Below, piece by piece: positions 7,901 to 17,502 of a stretch of DNA of 64,000 nt. Each line of letters begins with the position of its first letter. The first letter of the stretch is position 1. Source of the stretch: Photorhabdus caribbeanensis (lineage in GTDB: Bacteria; Pseudomonadota; Gammaproteobacteria; Enterobacterales; Enterobacteriaceae). A program made the position numbers and the translations under genes. The DNA is taken from assembly GCF_018448885.1 (NCBI RefSeq), contig NZ_RCWB01000021.1, forward strand, positions 1-64,000, given 5' to 3'. The notes beneath the pieces are model-generated. The model was given only the letters and a program-made list of their open reading frames with translations. It did not search any database and had not been told where the DNA came from.

Positions 7901-10021
7901 GGTGATGATAGCGCCCTTGATCGCGGCGGTAGAAAGCCATTAACCGAAGTTAAGATTATCGCTGAACAAGCGCAGCCGGTGACATTGGATGAAAACGGGG
8001 AAGGGCAGATCGTTTTGCCAATTCCTGATTTCAATGGTGAATTGAGGCTGATGGCTCAAGCGTGGAGTGAAGATGAGTTCGGCCATGGTGAAAGTAAAGT
8101 TGTCGTTGCGGCGCCGGTGGTTGCGCAGATGGCATTACCTCGCTTTATGGCCGGTGGTGATAGCGCATTGTTGTCGTTGGATTTAACTAACTTAACTGAA
8201 CAAAGGCAAGATTTGATCTTGAACTTTATCGCTAATGACCTGATTAAGTTAGAGGATGATGTCCGCCAGGAGATAATACTGGAAAAAGGCAAACGTACCA
8301 CAGTAGAGATTCCGGTCACGGCGCAGCGTGGTTTTGGTCAAGGAGAGATTTCCTTGACGATTGATGGTCTGTATTTACCGGGTGAAAACCTGAGATCGTA
8401 TAAAAATAGTTGGCAGATTGGCGTGCGTCCGGCACAGCCAGCGGAAACTGTTCTGTTTGCTAATGTTATTCATCCGGGAGAAGAGTGGCAGATGCCGTCA
8501 AAAGCCTTATCGGGTTTATCGCCAGAAGGGGCCGAAGGTCAGTTGTTGCTGAGCAGCCGTCCGCCGTTACAAATTTCACGCTATATACGTGAATTGTACG
8601 CCTATCCGTATGGCTGCCTTGAGCAGACGATCAGCGGGCTTTATCCGTCTCTCTATTCGAACAAATCAGAGCTGAATAGTTTGGGTATCATGACGGAAGA
8701 TGATGATAAGCGCCGGGCAAGTATTGATGAGGGAATTATTCATCTGGTGAGTATGCAGCGTCATGACGGTAGCTTTGCTTTATGGAACAAAACCGGTGAT
8801 GAAGAGTACTGGTTAACCGCCTATGCCACCGATTTTCTATTCCGTGCAAGTCAACGAGGTTATCGCGTACCTAAAGAGGTGTTGACTTCTGCCAATAACC
8901 GCCTGTTACGTTATTTACAGGATAAGAGTGTTATTAACTATCCCTACAGCCAGAATCAGGAAGCAATGCGATTCTCGGTTCAGGCTTATGCTGGTTTAGT
9001 GCTTGCCAATCAACAGAAAGCGCCATTGGGGGCTTTGAGACAAGTTTATGAACGCCGTCAGCAGGCAGGCAATGGCTTGTCACTGGTACAACTGGGCATT
9101 GCACTAAAACTGATGGGAGATAACACCCGGGCGGATGAAGCGGTTCGTTTGGGGATCAGTAAAAACCGTAATGATGATTTAGATTTAGGTGATTACGGCA
9201 GTGCCATCCGTGACAACGCAATGATTGTGGCTCTGTTGACTGAAAATAATATGTTGATAAAGGAACGTGATGAGAAATTACTGGCGTTGTCTGATGAATT
9301 GACATCTCGCAATTATTTCTCAACTCAGGAGAGTAATTCACTCTATCTGGCGGGACGTTTCTTTATCGATGTATCGGAGCAACCGTGGAAAGCTCTGTTT
9401 AGCCAGTGGAATTCACCAATAAGTAGAGACAAACCCTATAATGAGATGCTGTATCCACAGGATATTCAGCAAGATATGAGTATCAGTAACCTTGGCGACA
9501 GCACGATCTATTCTCGGGTGAATGTGGTGGCTTACCCGCTGCGTTCTCCGAAACCTTACGCTAATGTGCTGAAAATTGAGCGTAGCTATTTGGATATGAA
9601 AGGTAATCCCATTTCCAGCGCTCTTCTGAATAGCGGTGATATGGTGGTGGTGAAACTGGTGGTGAGTTCAGATAAACCTGTACAGGATGCTTTGGTTGTT
9701 GATTTATTGCCTGCCGGTTTGGAGCTGGAAAACCAGAACTTGGCTAACAGCAGTGCCAAGTTGAGTGAGAGTGCCGCGAATCTCCAAGAGTTGATTGACG
9801 ATATGCAACAGGCGACGATTCGTCATATTGAATATCGTGATGATCGATATGTGGCGGCAGTCGCGGTTGATCCGTCTCAGCCGGTGACGTTGCTCTATCT
9901 GGCTCGCGCGGTGACGCCGGGAGTCTACACTGTCCCTGCGCCACAGGTGGAATCGATGTACGTACCTTATTGGCGTGCGGTAGGAAAATCTATACCTGAA
10001 AAAATAGCAGTTGATCGCTAA
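4988..10021 (+). CDS. yfhM: Bacterial alpha-2-macroglobulin, thioester lipoprotein (YfhM family)
   Basis: 1677 residues from the ATG at 4988, which has GGGG 9 bp upstream; an ATG two codons earlier is too close to it. The N terminus is a lipoprotein signal ending LLMLSGC (lipidated Cys30), followed by Asp at +2, the signal for retention in the inner membrane facing the periplasm. A Gln/Lys/Ser-rich linker leads to the MG-domain body. The thioester motif GCLEQ is intact (Cys1210), so the protein can covalently trap proteases that breach the outer membrane. The class fits E. coli YfhM (about 1650 residues). The gene is followed after 58 bp by pbpC, the conserved partnership in which a protease trap is paired with a peptidoglycan repair synthase. 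Confidence 0.95.
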   Translation: MNQGQFWQRPGRNKRYLAVILASLLMLSGCDKSDSTDNKQAAQPQSTEIQSEKAPQQSNIPPKSVKQKDAASLAELARRYAGKPVKILDASEVQLDGASAMVVTFSVPLDPNQDFAQNVRLVDVKEGKLDGAWELSDNLMELRLRHLPPSRELQLTVDKGVKGVNEHQLETVYEKTLTTATISPSVGFASKGSLLPSKVAGGLPVLALNVNRVDVNFFRIKEAALPAFIAQWQYRNNMSSWESEEMLKGAELVYTGRFDLNPTLNTREKLLLPLNNIKELQKDGVYLAVMQQAGKYTDTNPATMFTLSDIGVSMHSYLDRIDVFTQSLAQGSSLKGVEIRLLDEKGQLLSKATTDDDGHVSLEKNAKAKLLLATRDHQTSMIDLVSPALDLSEFDISGPQGYSKQFFVFGPRDLYRPGELLIINGLLRDGDGRAIKSQPVKVDVLKTDGQVVDSFVWQPENGLYQYRYVIPTSAATGLWSLRFDLGDNKPRYYKFNVEDFMPERMALEISSESQPVMKSHDVDFAINGRYLYGAPAAHNRLQGQLFLRPARDAVAKLPGYEFGAVAEDNLSRTLDEFDLVLDSGGKAALNVSADNWSSVSSPVNVIVQASLLESGGRPVTRRVEQAVWPAEKLVGIRPLFNQKEIYDYRVGRYQSRYNVDENSLAQFAVVYADADGKKYAAKDLTARLVYERRDYYWRWSDGEGWQSGYDQKDLVMADEHIQIAQDGTAKVSFPVDWGSYRIEVVNPENQLVTSVNFWAGYSWQDNTGGTGAVRPDQVKLSLDKPAYRVGEKIKLHMVAPQAGQGYLLVESSEGPLWWQKINVPEQGLDVEVPVNKEWRRHDLYLTAVVVRPDDKSRQATPKRAIGVLHLPLADENRKLDLALSAPEKMRPNQELIVKVKATPQQGRKLPKQVNVLLSAVDTGVLNVTNFKTPDPYEAFFGRKRYSVDQYDVYGQLIEGEGRLANLRFGGDGDDSALDRGGRKPLTEVKIIAEQAQPVTLDENGEGQIVLPIPDFNGELRLMAQAWSEDEFGHGESKVVVAAPVVAQMALPRFMAGGDSALLSLDLTNLTEQRQDLILNFIANDLIKLEDDVRQEIILEKGKRTTVEIPVTAQRGFGQGEISLTIDGLYLPGENLRSYKNSWQIGVRPAQPAETVLFANVIHPGEEWQMPSKALSGLSPEGAEGQLLLSSRPPLQISRYIRELYAYPYGCLEQTISGLYPSLYSNKSELNSLGIMTEDDDKRRASIDEGIIHLVSMQRHDGSFALWNKTGDEEYWLTAYATDFLFRASQRGYRVPKEVLTSANNRLLRYLQDKSVINYPYSQNQEAMRFSVQAYAGLVLANQQKAPLGALRQVYERRQQAGNGLSLVQLGIALKLMGDNTRADEAVRLGISKNRNDDLDLGDYGSAIRDNAMIVALLTENNMLIKERDEKLLALSDELTSRNYFSTQESNSLYLAGRFFIDVSEQPWKALFSQWNSPISRDKPYNEMLYPQDIQQDMSISNLGDSTIYSRVNVVAYPLRSPKPYANVLKIERSYLDMKGNPISSALLNSGDMVVVKLVVSSDKPVQDALVVDLLPAGLELENQNLANSSAKLSESAANLQELIDDMQQATIRHIEYRDDRYVAAVAVDPSQPVTLLYLARAVTPGVYTVPAPQVESMYVPYWRAVGKSIPEKIAVDR

Positions 10022-10079
10022 ATAAATTTGTCAGCCCTTATGCTCAGTGTAAGGGCTGATTTCTCACCAGGATTTATTG

Positions 10080-12401
10080 ATGAAGAAAATGCATCGCCTT
10101 ATATGGCTGATTGTGCTGTTGTTGTTTCTGATCCCGGCGGGTTTATGGTTGGCGGATAAAATCTGGCCTCTGCCACTGCGTGAAATCAAAATGGCGCGTA
10201 TTGTCGTCAGTGAGGACGGTACGCCGCTTTGGCGTTTTGCCGATGATGAAGGGGTTTGGCGTTATCCGGTGACGTTAGCACAAGTGTCGCCGGAATATAT
10301 TCAAGCTTTGCTGACCTATGAAGATCGTTGGTTCTACCAGCATCCAGGGATTAACCCGATTTCTCTGGTCAGGGCTGCCTGGCAGGATATTCGGGCAGGT
10401 AAAATTTTATCCGGCGGCAGTACGCTGTCAATGCAGGTGGCCCGGTTGATTGATCCTCATTCACGCACTTTCGGCGGGAAGCTGAAACAGATCTGGCGTA
10501 CCTTGCAGCTTGAATGGCACTACTCCAAAGATGAAATTCTTGAGATGTATCTGAACCGTGCGCCGTTTGGGGGAACGTTACAAGGCGTTGGTGCAGCGAG
10601 TTGGGCATATTTGGCTAAACCGCCCTCTGAACTCTCTGCGGGGGAAGCGGCTTTACTGGCTGTTTTGCCACAGGCTCCTAGCCGTTTAAGGCCCGATCGC
10701 TATCCTGAACGGGCACAGGCTGCTCGTGATAAGGTGTTGCAACGGTTGGCGAAGTATAAAATCTGGTCGGAACAGACGATTGCTGATATTCGGCAAGAGA
10801 CGTTGTGGTTGGCTCCTCGGCAGGCGCCGCAGCTTGCCCCGCTTCTTGCCAGACGAATGGCGAAAGGTACTCGTCAGGAGATCATCAAAACAACCTTGGA
10901 TGTGGGATTACAGCGTCAGCTTGAAGATATGGCGGTGAATTGGCAATACCAGTTACCAGAAAAAACTTCGATTGGCGTGTTAGTGGTTGATCATACGGAC
11001 ATGGCGGTAAAAGCCTATATCGGTTCGCTGGATCTGCGGGATGATAGCCGTTTTGGTCATGTCGATATGATAAGTTCATGGCGTTCGCCGGGATCAACCT
11101 TGAAACCATTTTTGTATGCAATGGCGCTGGATGATGGGTTAATTCATGGGGAATCACTGTTACAGGATGTGCCTCGCCGCTTTGATTATTATCGCCCGGG
11201 AAATTTTGACAGCGGCTTTCATGGGCCGGTGAGTGCCAGTGAAGCGTTGGTTCGTTCACTGAATTTACCCGCTGTGCAACTGCTTGAAGCTTATGGCGCT
11301 AAGCGGTTTACCGCTAATATGCGCAATGTAGGAACCGTATTGCGTTTTCCGCCCGGCAGTGAACCCAATTTATCATTAATTCTTGGTGGCACGGCAACTC
11401 GGATGGACCAACTGGTGGCGGCTTACTCGGCGTTTGCCCGTCAGGGGAAGGTTGCTCCCCTCAGATTCACCCCACAACAGAAATTGCGTGATCGGCAACT
11501 TTTTTCACCCGGCGCGGCGTGGATAGTCAGGCGGATTATGGCTGGAGAGGCTTTGCCGCAACCTGATGATGTGTTACCGGCACAGGTGCCGTTGGCTTGG
11601 AAAACCGGTACCAGCTATGGCTACCGTGATGCTTGGGCTATCGGCTTAAATGCGCGTTATACCATCGGTGTTTGGGTTGGCAGGCCGGACGGTACGCCGG
11701 TTGTTGGGCAGTTCGGCTACGCTACGGCGATTCCCATCATGAATCAGATCAATAACCTGTTGCTCGCCAATATGCGAAATGGAGCTAAACCGATCCCGAT
11801 TGATCCACGTCCAGCAAGTGTGAGTCAGGCCATTATCTGTTGGCCGGGAGGGCAGAGTTTGCCGAGAGGAGAGAATAATTGCCGTCAGCGTCGTTTGAGC
11901 TGGATACTGAATAATACGATTCCGCCTACGCTGCCTGCGGTGGGGCAAGAGGCCATTTCAGGCATCAATGAACTGGTGTGGTTGGATAAGAACGGTTTGC
12001 GTGTGGCTCCTGATTGTCCCGGCGCTCAGGCTAAAAATATCGCTTTATGGCCGATTACCCTCGAATCATGGTTGCCAGTACAAGAGCGACGGGCGCAGCG
12101 TCTGCCGCCGGTTAATCCTGAATGTCCACCGTTGAAATCAGATGAAGCGCCCTTGTTGATCGTGGGTATTCGTAACGGAGATGTATTGAAACGGCTCCCC
12201 GGTTTTGACAGCCTTGATTTACGTATGACGACTCAGGGCGGCAGTGGCGGGCAGCAATGGTGGTTTCTGAATGGCGAACAGGTAATGATCACAGAAAAGA
12301 ATCAGGGATTTGTTCAGACATTGACTCAACCGGGTAAATATCAGCTTAGTGTTTTGGATTCAGGTGGGCAGGTTGATGCTGTCAATTTTACCTTGAAGTA
12401 A
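10080..12401 (+). CDS. pbpC: Penicillin-binding protein 1C, glycosyltransferase/transpeptidase
   Basis: Bifunctional peptidoglycan synthase, 773 residues. An N-terminal membrane anchor (about residues 4-24) is followed by the GT51 domain with catalytic Glu81 in YEDRWFYQHPG. Then comes the penicillin-binding domain with SxxK (STLK, Ser339-Lys342), SLN near 400 and KTGT at 508-511, and a C-terminal BiPBP_C-type beta domain (from about 690) seen in PBP1C. All catalytic motifs are present. The ATG at 10080 follows CCAGGA; a TTG one codon earlier is less likely. It follows the alpha-2-macroglobulin gene, as in other Enterobacterales. Confidence 0.96.
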   Translation: MKKMHRLIWLIVLLLFLIPAGLWLADKIWPLPLREIKMARIVVSEDGTPLWRFADDEGVWRYPVTLAQVSPEYIQALLTYEDRWFYQHPGINPISLVRAAWQDIRAGKILSGGSTLSMQVARLIDPHSRTFGGKLKQIWRTLQLEWHYSKDEILEMYLNRAPFGGTLQGVGAASWAYLAKPPSELSAGEAALLAVLPQAPSRLRPDRYPERAQAARDKVLQRLAKYKIWSEQTIADIRQETLWLAPRQAPQLAPLLARRMAKGTRQEIIKTTLDVGLQRQLEDMAVNWQYQLPEKTSIGVLVVDHTDMAVKAYIGSLDLRDDSRFGHVDMISSWRSPGSTLKPFLYAMALDDGLIHGESLLQDVPRRFDYYRPGNFDSGFHGPVSASEALVRSLNLPAVQLLEAYGAKRFTANMRNVGTVLRFPPGSEPNLSLILGGTATRMDQLVAAYSAFARQGKVAPLRFTPQQKLRDRQLFSPGAAWIVRRIMAGEALPQPDDVLPAQVPLAWKTGTSYGYRDAWAIGLNARYTIGVWVGRPDGTPVVGQFGYATAIPIMNQINNLLLANMRNGAKPIPIDPRPASVSQAIICWPGGQSLPRGENNCRQRRLSWILNNTIPPTLPAVGQEAISGINELVWLDKNGLRVAPDCPGAQAKNIALWPITLESWLPVQERRAQRLPPVNPECPPLKSDEAPLLIVGIRNGDVLKRLPGFDSLDLRMTTQGGSGGQQWWFLNGEQVMITEKNQGFVQTLTQPGKYQLSVLDSGGQVDAVNFTLK

Positions 12402-12625
12402 ACGATCCAGGTAAAAATGTGATTTGTACGAAAAAATGGTGATTTTCGCTAAGAAAAATTTAATGGAATGTTATGTTTTCTGTAGGCAACCGCTATTCAT
12501 GTCCCTATAATCAACGCCGTTTTTATCTCCGCTAAGGTAGCGGAATGAAGTATTAACCGATTCACTTATCGGGAATAAGAAATTAAAATTATCAGTTTGC
12601 TGAAAGAAGAACCAAGAGGTTATCC

Positions 12626-13051
12626 ATGACGGTTGAACGTACTTTTTCTATTATTAAGCCTAACGCTGTAAAGAAAAATGCTATTGGGGCGATTTATGCT
12701 CGTTTTGAAAGCGCCGGGTTTAAAATTATTGCCGCCAAAATGCTTCACCTGACCCGTGAACAGGCTGAGGGCTTTTATGCGGAGCACAAAGGCCGTCCTT
12801 TCTTTGATGGTCTGGTGGAATTTATGACTTCTGGTCCAATTATGGTTCAGGTGTTGGAAGGCGAGAATGCAGTACAGCGTCATCGTGACCTGATGGGGGC
12901 AACTAATCCTGATAATGCATTAGCCGGTACTCTGCGCGCCGATTACGCAGATAGCTTCACTGAAAACGCGGTTCACGGCTCTGATGCGGTTGAATCTGCA
13001 AACCGTGAAATTGCCTATTTCTTCACAGAAGATGAAATTTGCCCACGTTAA
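12626..13051 (+). CDS. ndk: Nucleoside diphosphate kinase
   Basis: 141 residues, the normal length. It transfers the gamma phosphate from ATP to NDPs through a phosphohistidine. The N terminus ([17 protein letters not shown]), the [10 protein letters not shown] segment and the active-site NAVHGSDA motif are all intact. AAGAGG lies just upstream. A TATAAT hexamer at 12506-12511 may be the promoter -10. A strong terminator follows, so the gene is probably monocistronic. The position between pbpC and rlmN is conserved. Confidence 0.97.
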   Translation: MTVERTFSIIKPNAVKKNAIGAIYARFESAGFKIIAAKMLHLTREQAEGFYAEHKGRPFFDGLVEFMTSGPIMVQVLEGENAVQRHRDLMGATNPDNALAGTLRADYADSFTENAVHGSDAVESANREIAYFFTEDEICPR

Positions 13052-13102
13052 TTGATTTGCCGTTACCCGTAGCATCATTGCATTAAAGTTTGTACAATGC
13101 GG

Positions 13103-13137
13103 CGCCCCGTTGTTAATGCAACGGGGCGTTTGTTATT
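13103..13137 (+). terminator. Rho-independent terminator of ndk
   Basis: CGCCCCGTTG and CAACGGGGCG form a perfect 10-bp stem with a TTAATG loop, followed by TTTGTTATTT. Confidence 0.9.
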
Positions 13138-13235
13138 TGTCACTATACTAAACTGATAGTGATACCCGAATTGAAACTTCGCGTTGAATTCATCAACGCA
13201 GAGCCGAAAGTGTCACAACGAGGCAATATAAAAAA

Positions 13236-14414
13236 ATGTCCCAACCAAATACTGCGGCACAATTTGCTGCTCCTGTCGTGTCTGAAACTCCAGAAAAGAA
13301 AGGCGGTAAAATTAACCTGCTTGATCTGAATCGCAAGCAAATGCGTCAGTTTTTCATTGATATGGGAGAAAAACCCTTCCGTGCTGATCAGGTGATGAAG
13401 TGGATATATCACTACTGTTATGATGATTTTGAGCAGATGACAGATATTAATAAAATTCTGCGAGCAAAATTACAACAGGTTGCAGAGATCCGCGCACCGG
13501 AAGTGGCAGAAGAGCAACGTTCTGCCGATGGTACGATTAAGTGGGCGATCACTGTCGGCGATCAGCAGGTTGAAACGGTTTATATCCCGGAAGATGATCG
13601 AGCAACCTTGTGTGTCTCTTCTCAGGTAGGTTGTGCACTGGAATGTAAATTCTGTTCTACCGCTCAACAAGGGTTTAACCGTAATTTGCGGGTTTCTGAA
13701 ATTATTGGTCAGGTTTGGCGTGCGGCAAAAATTATTGGTTCATTGAAATCCAGTGGTCGCCGTCCAATTACCAATGTGGTCATGATGGGCATGGGAGAGC
13801 CTCTGCTTAACCTAAATAACGTCGTGCCTGCCATGGAAATCATGATGGATGATTTTGGTTTTGGTCTGTCAAAACGCCGCGTGACGTTATCTACATCCGG
13901 CGTGGTGCCAGCACTGGATAAACTTGGCGATATGATCGATGTTGCTTTGGCAATTTCCCTGCATGCGCCGACAGATGATGTGCGGGATGACATCGTTCCT
14001 ATCAACCGTAAATATAATATCGAGCAGTTCCTTGCCGGTGTGCGCCGTTATTTGACTAAATCTAATGCGAATCAGGGGCGTGTGACGGTGGAATATGTCA
14101 TGCTGGATCATATTAATGACAGCGTGGAACAGGCGCATCAGTTAGCTGAATGCTTGAAAGATACTCCGAGTAAGATCAATTTGATCCCGTGGAACCCGTT
14201 TCCGGGAGCGCCATATGGCCGTAGCTCCAACAGCCGGATTGATCGCTTTGCTAAGGTGTTGATGGAATATGGTTTCACCACTATTGTCCGCAAGACTCGC
14301 GGTGATGATATCGATGCCGCATGTGGTCAGCTTGCCGGTGATGTGATTGATCGTACCAAACGGACATTGAAAAAACGTCAGGCAGGTGAACCTATTCAGA
14401 TAAGAACAGTCTGA
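13236..14414 (+). CDS. rlmN: Dual-specificity 23S rRNA/tRNA m2A methyltransferase RlmN
   Basis: 392-residue radical-SAM enzyme that methylates C2 of A2503 in 23S rRNA and A37 in a subset of tRNAs. The Fe-S motif is C133-x3-C137-x2-C140 (CALECKFC). The GMGEPLLN segment and the C-terminal ACGQL cysteine used in the ping-pong mechanism are intact. The N-terminal extension before KINLLDL is a little longer than in E. coli. It is followed by a truncated pilW-like gene and rodZ. Confidence 0.96.
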   Translation: MSQPNTAAQFAAPVVSETPEKKGGKINLLDLNRKQMRQFFIDMGEKPFRADQVMKWIYHYCYDDFEQMTDINKILRAKLQQVAEIRAPEVAEEQRSADGTIKWAITVGDQQVETVYIPEDDRATLCVSSQVGCALECKFCSTAQQGFNRNLRVSEIIGQVWRAAKIIGSLKSSGRRPITNVVMMGMGEPLLNLNNVVPAMEIMMDDFGFGLSKRRVTLSTSGVVPALDKLGDMIDVALAISLHAPTDDVRDDIVPINRKYNIEQFLAGVRRYLTKSNANQGRVTVEYVMLDHINDSVEQAHQLAECLKDTPSKINLIPWNPFPGAPYGRSSNSRIDRFAKVLMEYGFTTIVRKTRGDDIDAACGQLAGDVIDRTKRTLKKRQAGEPIQIRTV

Positions 14415-14493
14415 ATGGAAATATGGGTATATCCTGTCATGCAGTAACTGAATTGATTGTTGCAATTGCATATCTTTGGTCGGTGGGGATGGA

Positions 14494-14916
14494 ATGATAA
14501 GGAAATCGTTATCGGGAATGATGGTTGTTGCCGTGGTTGCTATGTTGTTGGCAGGATGTTCCAATCAATTAACAAACGGCAATCAACAGCGAAAAGTCGC
14601 AGTAGAAACCCGGATTCAACTGGGAATGGCCTATCTGGCTAAAGGTAATTTGCCTGCCGCCAGATATCACTTTGATAAGGTTTTACTGGCAAAGCCAGAC
14701 CATTATCAGGCTCAATTGGGTATGGCATTGTATGAGCAATATTCTGGTCAGCCGGAAGCTGCCCGCCAACGTTACAAAATGGCGATGCAGTACGCGCCAG
14801 GAAATGATACGGTATTGTATCATTACAGCGTTTTTCTCTGTGAGCAGGGGCAGTATGAAGAAGTCAAAACTCTGTTTACTGGGAGCCATGCTAACAGGCG
14901 TGTTTGTTATCAGTGA
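14494..14916 (+). pseudogene. pilW: Truncated PilW-like TPR lipoprotein
   Basis: 140 residues from the ATG at 14494 (GGTGGGGA upstream). A lipoprotein signal ends MLLAGC, then two TPR-like repeats follow (about residues 42-75 and 76-110: RIQLGMAYLAKGNLPAARYH, then YQAQLGMALYEQ). Type IV pilus biogenesis/stability proteins at this rlmN-rodZ position usually run to about 240-260 residues. Here homology stops near EEVKTLF, and none of the three frames downstream restores it before rodZ. I read it as a C-terminally deleted gene, though a short stable lipoprotein could still be made. Confidence 0.65.
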
Positions 14917-15036
14917 TTTGCCGCTAGTAAAATAGCAAATCTATTTCGCCGCGCAGGCTATTGTGTAATTTAAAGATTATAGCAGGAGCCGGCGCAAAGT
15001 TTTTCACAACCTGAACAGTACCGCGTCTTCTTGCTA

Positions 15037-16062
15037 ATGAATACTGAAACGACTCCAGAACAAGCTCATTTAACCGCAGGTCAGCTCCTGCGTCAGGCTC
15101 GTGAGCAGCACGGGCTAACCCAGCAGACTGTAGCTGATCGCTTGTGTTTAAAACTTTCTACTATACGTGATATTGAAGAGGACAATATTCCAGCCACTAT
15201 GGTGCCGACTTTCCTGCGTGGTTATGTTCGCTCTTATGCCAAGTTGGTTCAAATTCCAGAAACAGAAATTTTGGCAATTTTGGATAAGCATACCCCGGCA
15301 AAAACAGCGAAAGTTTCACCAATGCAGAGTTTTTCATTGGGTAAAAAGCGTAAAAAACGCGAAAGTTGGTTGATGTGGATTACGTGGTTGATTATTTTAG
15401 TCGTAATTAGTTTGACGGGAGCATGGTGGTGGCAAAACCACATAGCTCAACAGAAAGAATTGATTTCGATGGCTGATCATTCAGCAGCTAAAATTGCCCA
15501 GAAAAAAGCCAGTTCGGTGGATTCGGCTACTAATACTAAGAGTCACGATCAGGCGACACAGTTACCGGCCCGCGAGCAGGCAACAAGTGAACCGTCAGTA
15601 TCTGCTGCTGAAAATGTAGTGGAAGCGAATACTCATAATCATAGTGAGGAAGCGACTCAATCTGCGGCATCAACTCAAAATCAAGTGGTGAAAGCGCCTG
15701 AAACTCAATTAACTGGTAATGGGCCACAGACTCAGACTACTCCGTTGCCGGCTAATCAAGGGACAGCTCAAGTACCGAGTGTGCCTGAAAGTAATTCAAC
15801 GGCAGTTGCTGACAATAATAAGCTGATGATGAATTTTAAAGCATCCTGTTGGTTGCAAGTTGTGGATGCAAATGGAAAAAAACTGTTTAGTGGAACTAAG
15901 CATAAGGGTGAGCAGCTGAGTCTCTCCGGCTCATTGCCTTATGAGTTAACTATCGGCGCTCCGGCTGTAGTGGATGTACAGTTCCGGGGGCAAGCTGTCG
16001 ATTTAAGCCGCTTTGCTAAAGCAGGCCGTATCGCGCGTTTTAAGGTACCAACAGCACAATAA
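15037..16062 (+). CDS. rodZ: Cytoskeleton protein RodZ
   Basis: 341 residues. It links MreB filaments to the elongasome and helps set rod shape. The N-terminal cytoplasmic Xre-type HTH (about 16-80, with [20 protein letters not shown]) is followed by a basic stretch, one transmembrane helix (about 112-133), a low-complexity Thr/Gln/Ala periplasmic linker (about 150-260) and the C-terminal DUF4115 beta domain starting near [16 protein letters not shown]. The ATG at 15037 gives the family N terminus MNTE; there is no strong ribosome-binding site. ispG follows, as in E. coli. Confidence 0.95.
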   Translation: MNTETTPEQAHLTAGQLLRQAREQHGLTQQTVADRLCLKLSTIRDIEEDNIPATMVPTFLRGYVRSYAKLVQIPETEILAILDKHTPAKTAKVSPMQSFSLGKKRKKRESWLMWITWLIILVVISLTGAWWWQNHIAQQKELISMADHSAAKIAQKKASSVDSATNTKSHDQATQLPAREQATSEPSVSAAENVVEANTHNHSEEATQSAASTQNQVVKAPETQLTGNGPQTQTTPLPANQGTAQVPSVPESNSTAVADNNKLMMNFKASCWLQVVDANGKKLFSGTKHKGEQLSLSGSLPYELTIGAPAVVDVQFRGQAVDLSRFAKAGRIARFKVPTAQ

Positions 16063-16135
16063 TAAAAGGACTATTGCAGTAAGGCATAGTTGTAGTTTTA
16101 TCAGAAACACATGGAAGTATGGGAGAAACACCTAT

Positions 16136-17257
16136 ATGCATAATGAATCGCCGATAAAAAGACGCAAATCTACGCGTATTTATGTAGGCAATGTGCCAGT
16201 CGGGGATGGTGCGCCCATTGCGGTGCAATCAATGACAAACACACGTACTACAGATGTGGAAGCGACGGTTAAACAGATTAAATCGCTTGAGCGTGTTGGC
16301 GTTGATATTGTTCGCGTATCAATACCCACGATGGACGCCGCAGAAGCATTTAAGTTGATTAAGCAGCAAGCGAGAGTTCCTTTGGTTGCAGATATCCATT
16401 TTGATTACCGTATTGCGCTTAAAGTTGCAGAGTATGGTGTCGATTGTCTGCGTATTAACCCTGGCAATATCGGTAGTGAAGCGCGTATCCGCGAGGTTGT
16501 GGCTTCGGCCCGTGATAAAAATATCCCAATCCGCATTGGTGTAAATGGCGGATCATTGGAAAAGGATCTTCAGGAAAAATATGGTGAGCCAACGCCAGAA
16601 GCGCTGGTGGAATCGGCTATGCGCCATGTGGATATTCTTGACAGACTTAATTTTGACCAGTTTAAAATCAGTGTAAAAGCGTCGGATGTGTTTCTGGCGG
16701 TTGGCGCCTATCGCTTGTTAGCTCAGAAGATTGATCAGCCATTGCATCTTGGGATTACCGAGGCGGGTGGCGCACGCGCAGGCTCTGTAAAATCAGCTAT
16801 TGGTTTGGGTATCCTCCTGTCGGAAGGTATCGGTGATACTTTGCGTATTTCTCTGGCGGCTGATCCTGTCGAAGAAGTTAAAGTGGGTTTCGACATTCTG
16901 AAAGCATTACGTATTCGTTCCCGTGGTATAAACTTTATCGCTTGTCCAACCTGTTCCCGTCAGGAGTTTGATGTTATTGGCACCGTTAATGCTTTGGAAC
17001 AGCGTTTGGAAGATTTACTCACACCTATGGATGTTTCTATTATTGGTTGTGTGGTTAACGGGCCTGGTGAGGCTGAGGTTTCTACTTTAGGCGTCACTGG
17101 CGCCAGAACGAAAAGTGGTTTTTATGAAGATGGCGTACGGCAGAAAGAACGCCTCGATAATACTGATATGATTGATCAGCTTGAGGCCAAGATCCGAGCT
17201 AAAGCATCAATGCTGGATGAAAATAAGCGCATTGGCATAAGTCAGCTGGACAAATAA
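16136..17257 (+). CDS. ispG: 4-hydroxy-3-methylbut-2-en-1-yl diphosphate synthase (flavodoxin)
   Basis: 373 residues. It converts MEcPP to HMBPP in the non-mevalonate isoprenoid pathway, using a [4Fe-4S] cluster. The TIM-barrel half begins with [19 protein letters not shown]; the cluster-binding cysteines lie in [11 protein letters not shown] and [11 protein letters not shown] near the C terminus. The start at 16136 follows GGGAGA; the open frame upstream to 16013 overlaps rodZ and is not part of the family. An ERIC repeat separates it from hisS. Confidence 0.96.
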   Translation: MHNESPIKRRKSTRIYVGNVPVGDGAPIAVQSMTNTRTTDVEATVKQIKSLERVGVDIVRVSIPTMDAAEAFKLIKQQARVPLVADIHFDYRIALKVAEYGVDCLRINPGNIGSEARIREVVASARDKNIPIRIGVNGGSLEKDLQEKYGEPTPEALVESAMRHVDILDRLNFDQFKISVKASDVFLAVGAYRLLAQKIDQPLHLGITEAGGARAGSVKSAIGLGILLSEGIGDTLRISLAADPVEEVKVGFDILKALRIRSRGINFIACPTCSRQEFDVIGTVNALEQRLEDLLTPMDVSIIGCVVNGPGEAEVSTLGVTGARTKSGFYEDGVRQKERLDNTDMIDQLEAKIRAKASMLDENKRIGISQLDK

Positions 17258-17335
17258 TGTACTTGATACTGGCTCGTCGTTATGATGAGCCAGCGTTGTT
17301 TTGTTTGTTAATTGAAGCTCGTCGGTATTCGCTTC

Positions 17336-17463
17336 TATACCCTATGGATTTCAAGATGGATCGCGACGGCAAGGAAGTGAATCCTCGGGAGCATAGAGAA
17401 CTATGTGGCCGGGGTGAGCGAGTGCAGCCAACAAAGAGGCAACTTGAAAGATAACGGGTATAT
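17336..17463 (+). repeat. ERIC-type intergenic repeat, copy 2
   Basis: About 128 bp, same orientation as copy 1, with TATACCCTATGGATTTCAAG at the left end and GATAACGGGTATA at the right. It lies between the cooriented ispG and hisS, so if both are cotranscribed the RNA would carry the repeat as a long stem-loop. Confidence 0.9.
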
Positions 17464-17502
17464 AATCAACATCATTTTTGAATCATTAACTAGAGATAAA
17501 AC

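Noticed and set aside
13709-14564. Several minus-strand frames of 80-140 residues opposite rlmN and the truncated pilW
   Set aside because: They are shadows of the real genes with no independent support.
16013-16135. Upstream extension of ispG overlapping rodZ
   Set aside because: It would add 41 residues absent from the family; the ATG at 16136 has a proper ribosome-binding site.
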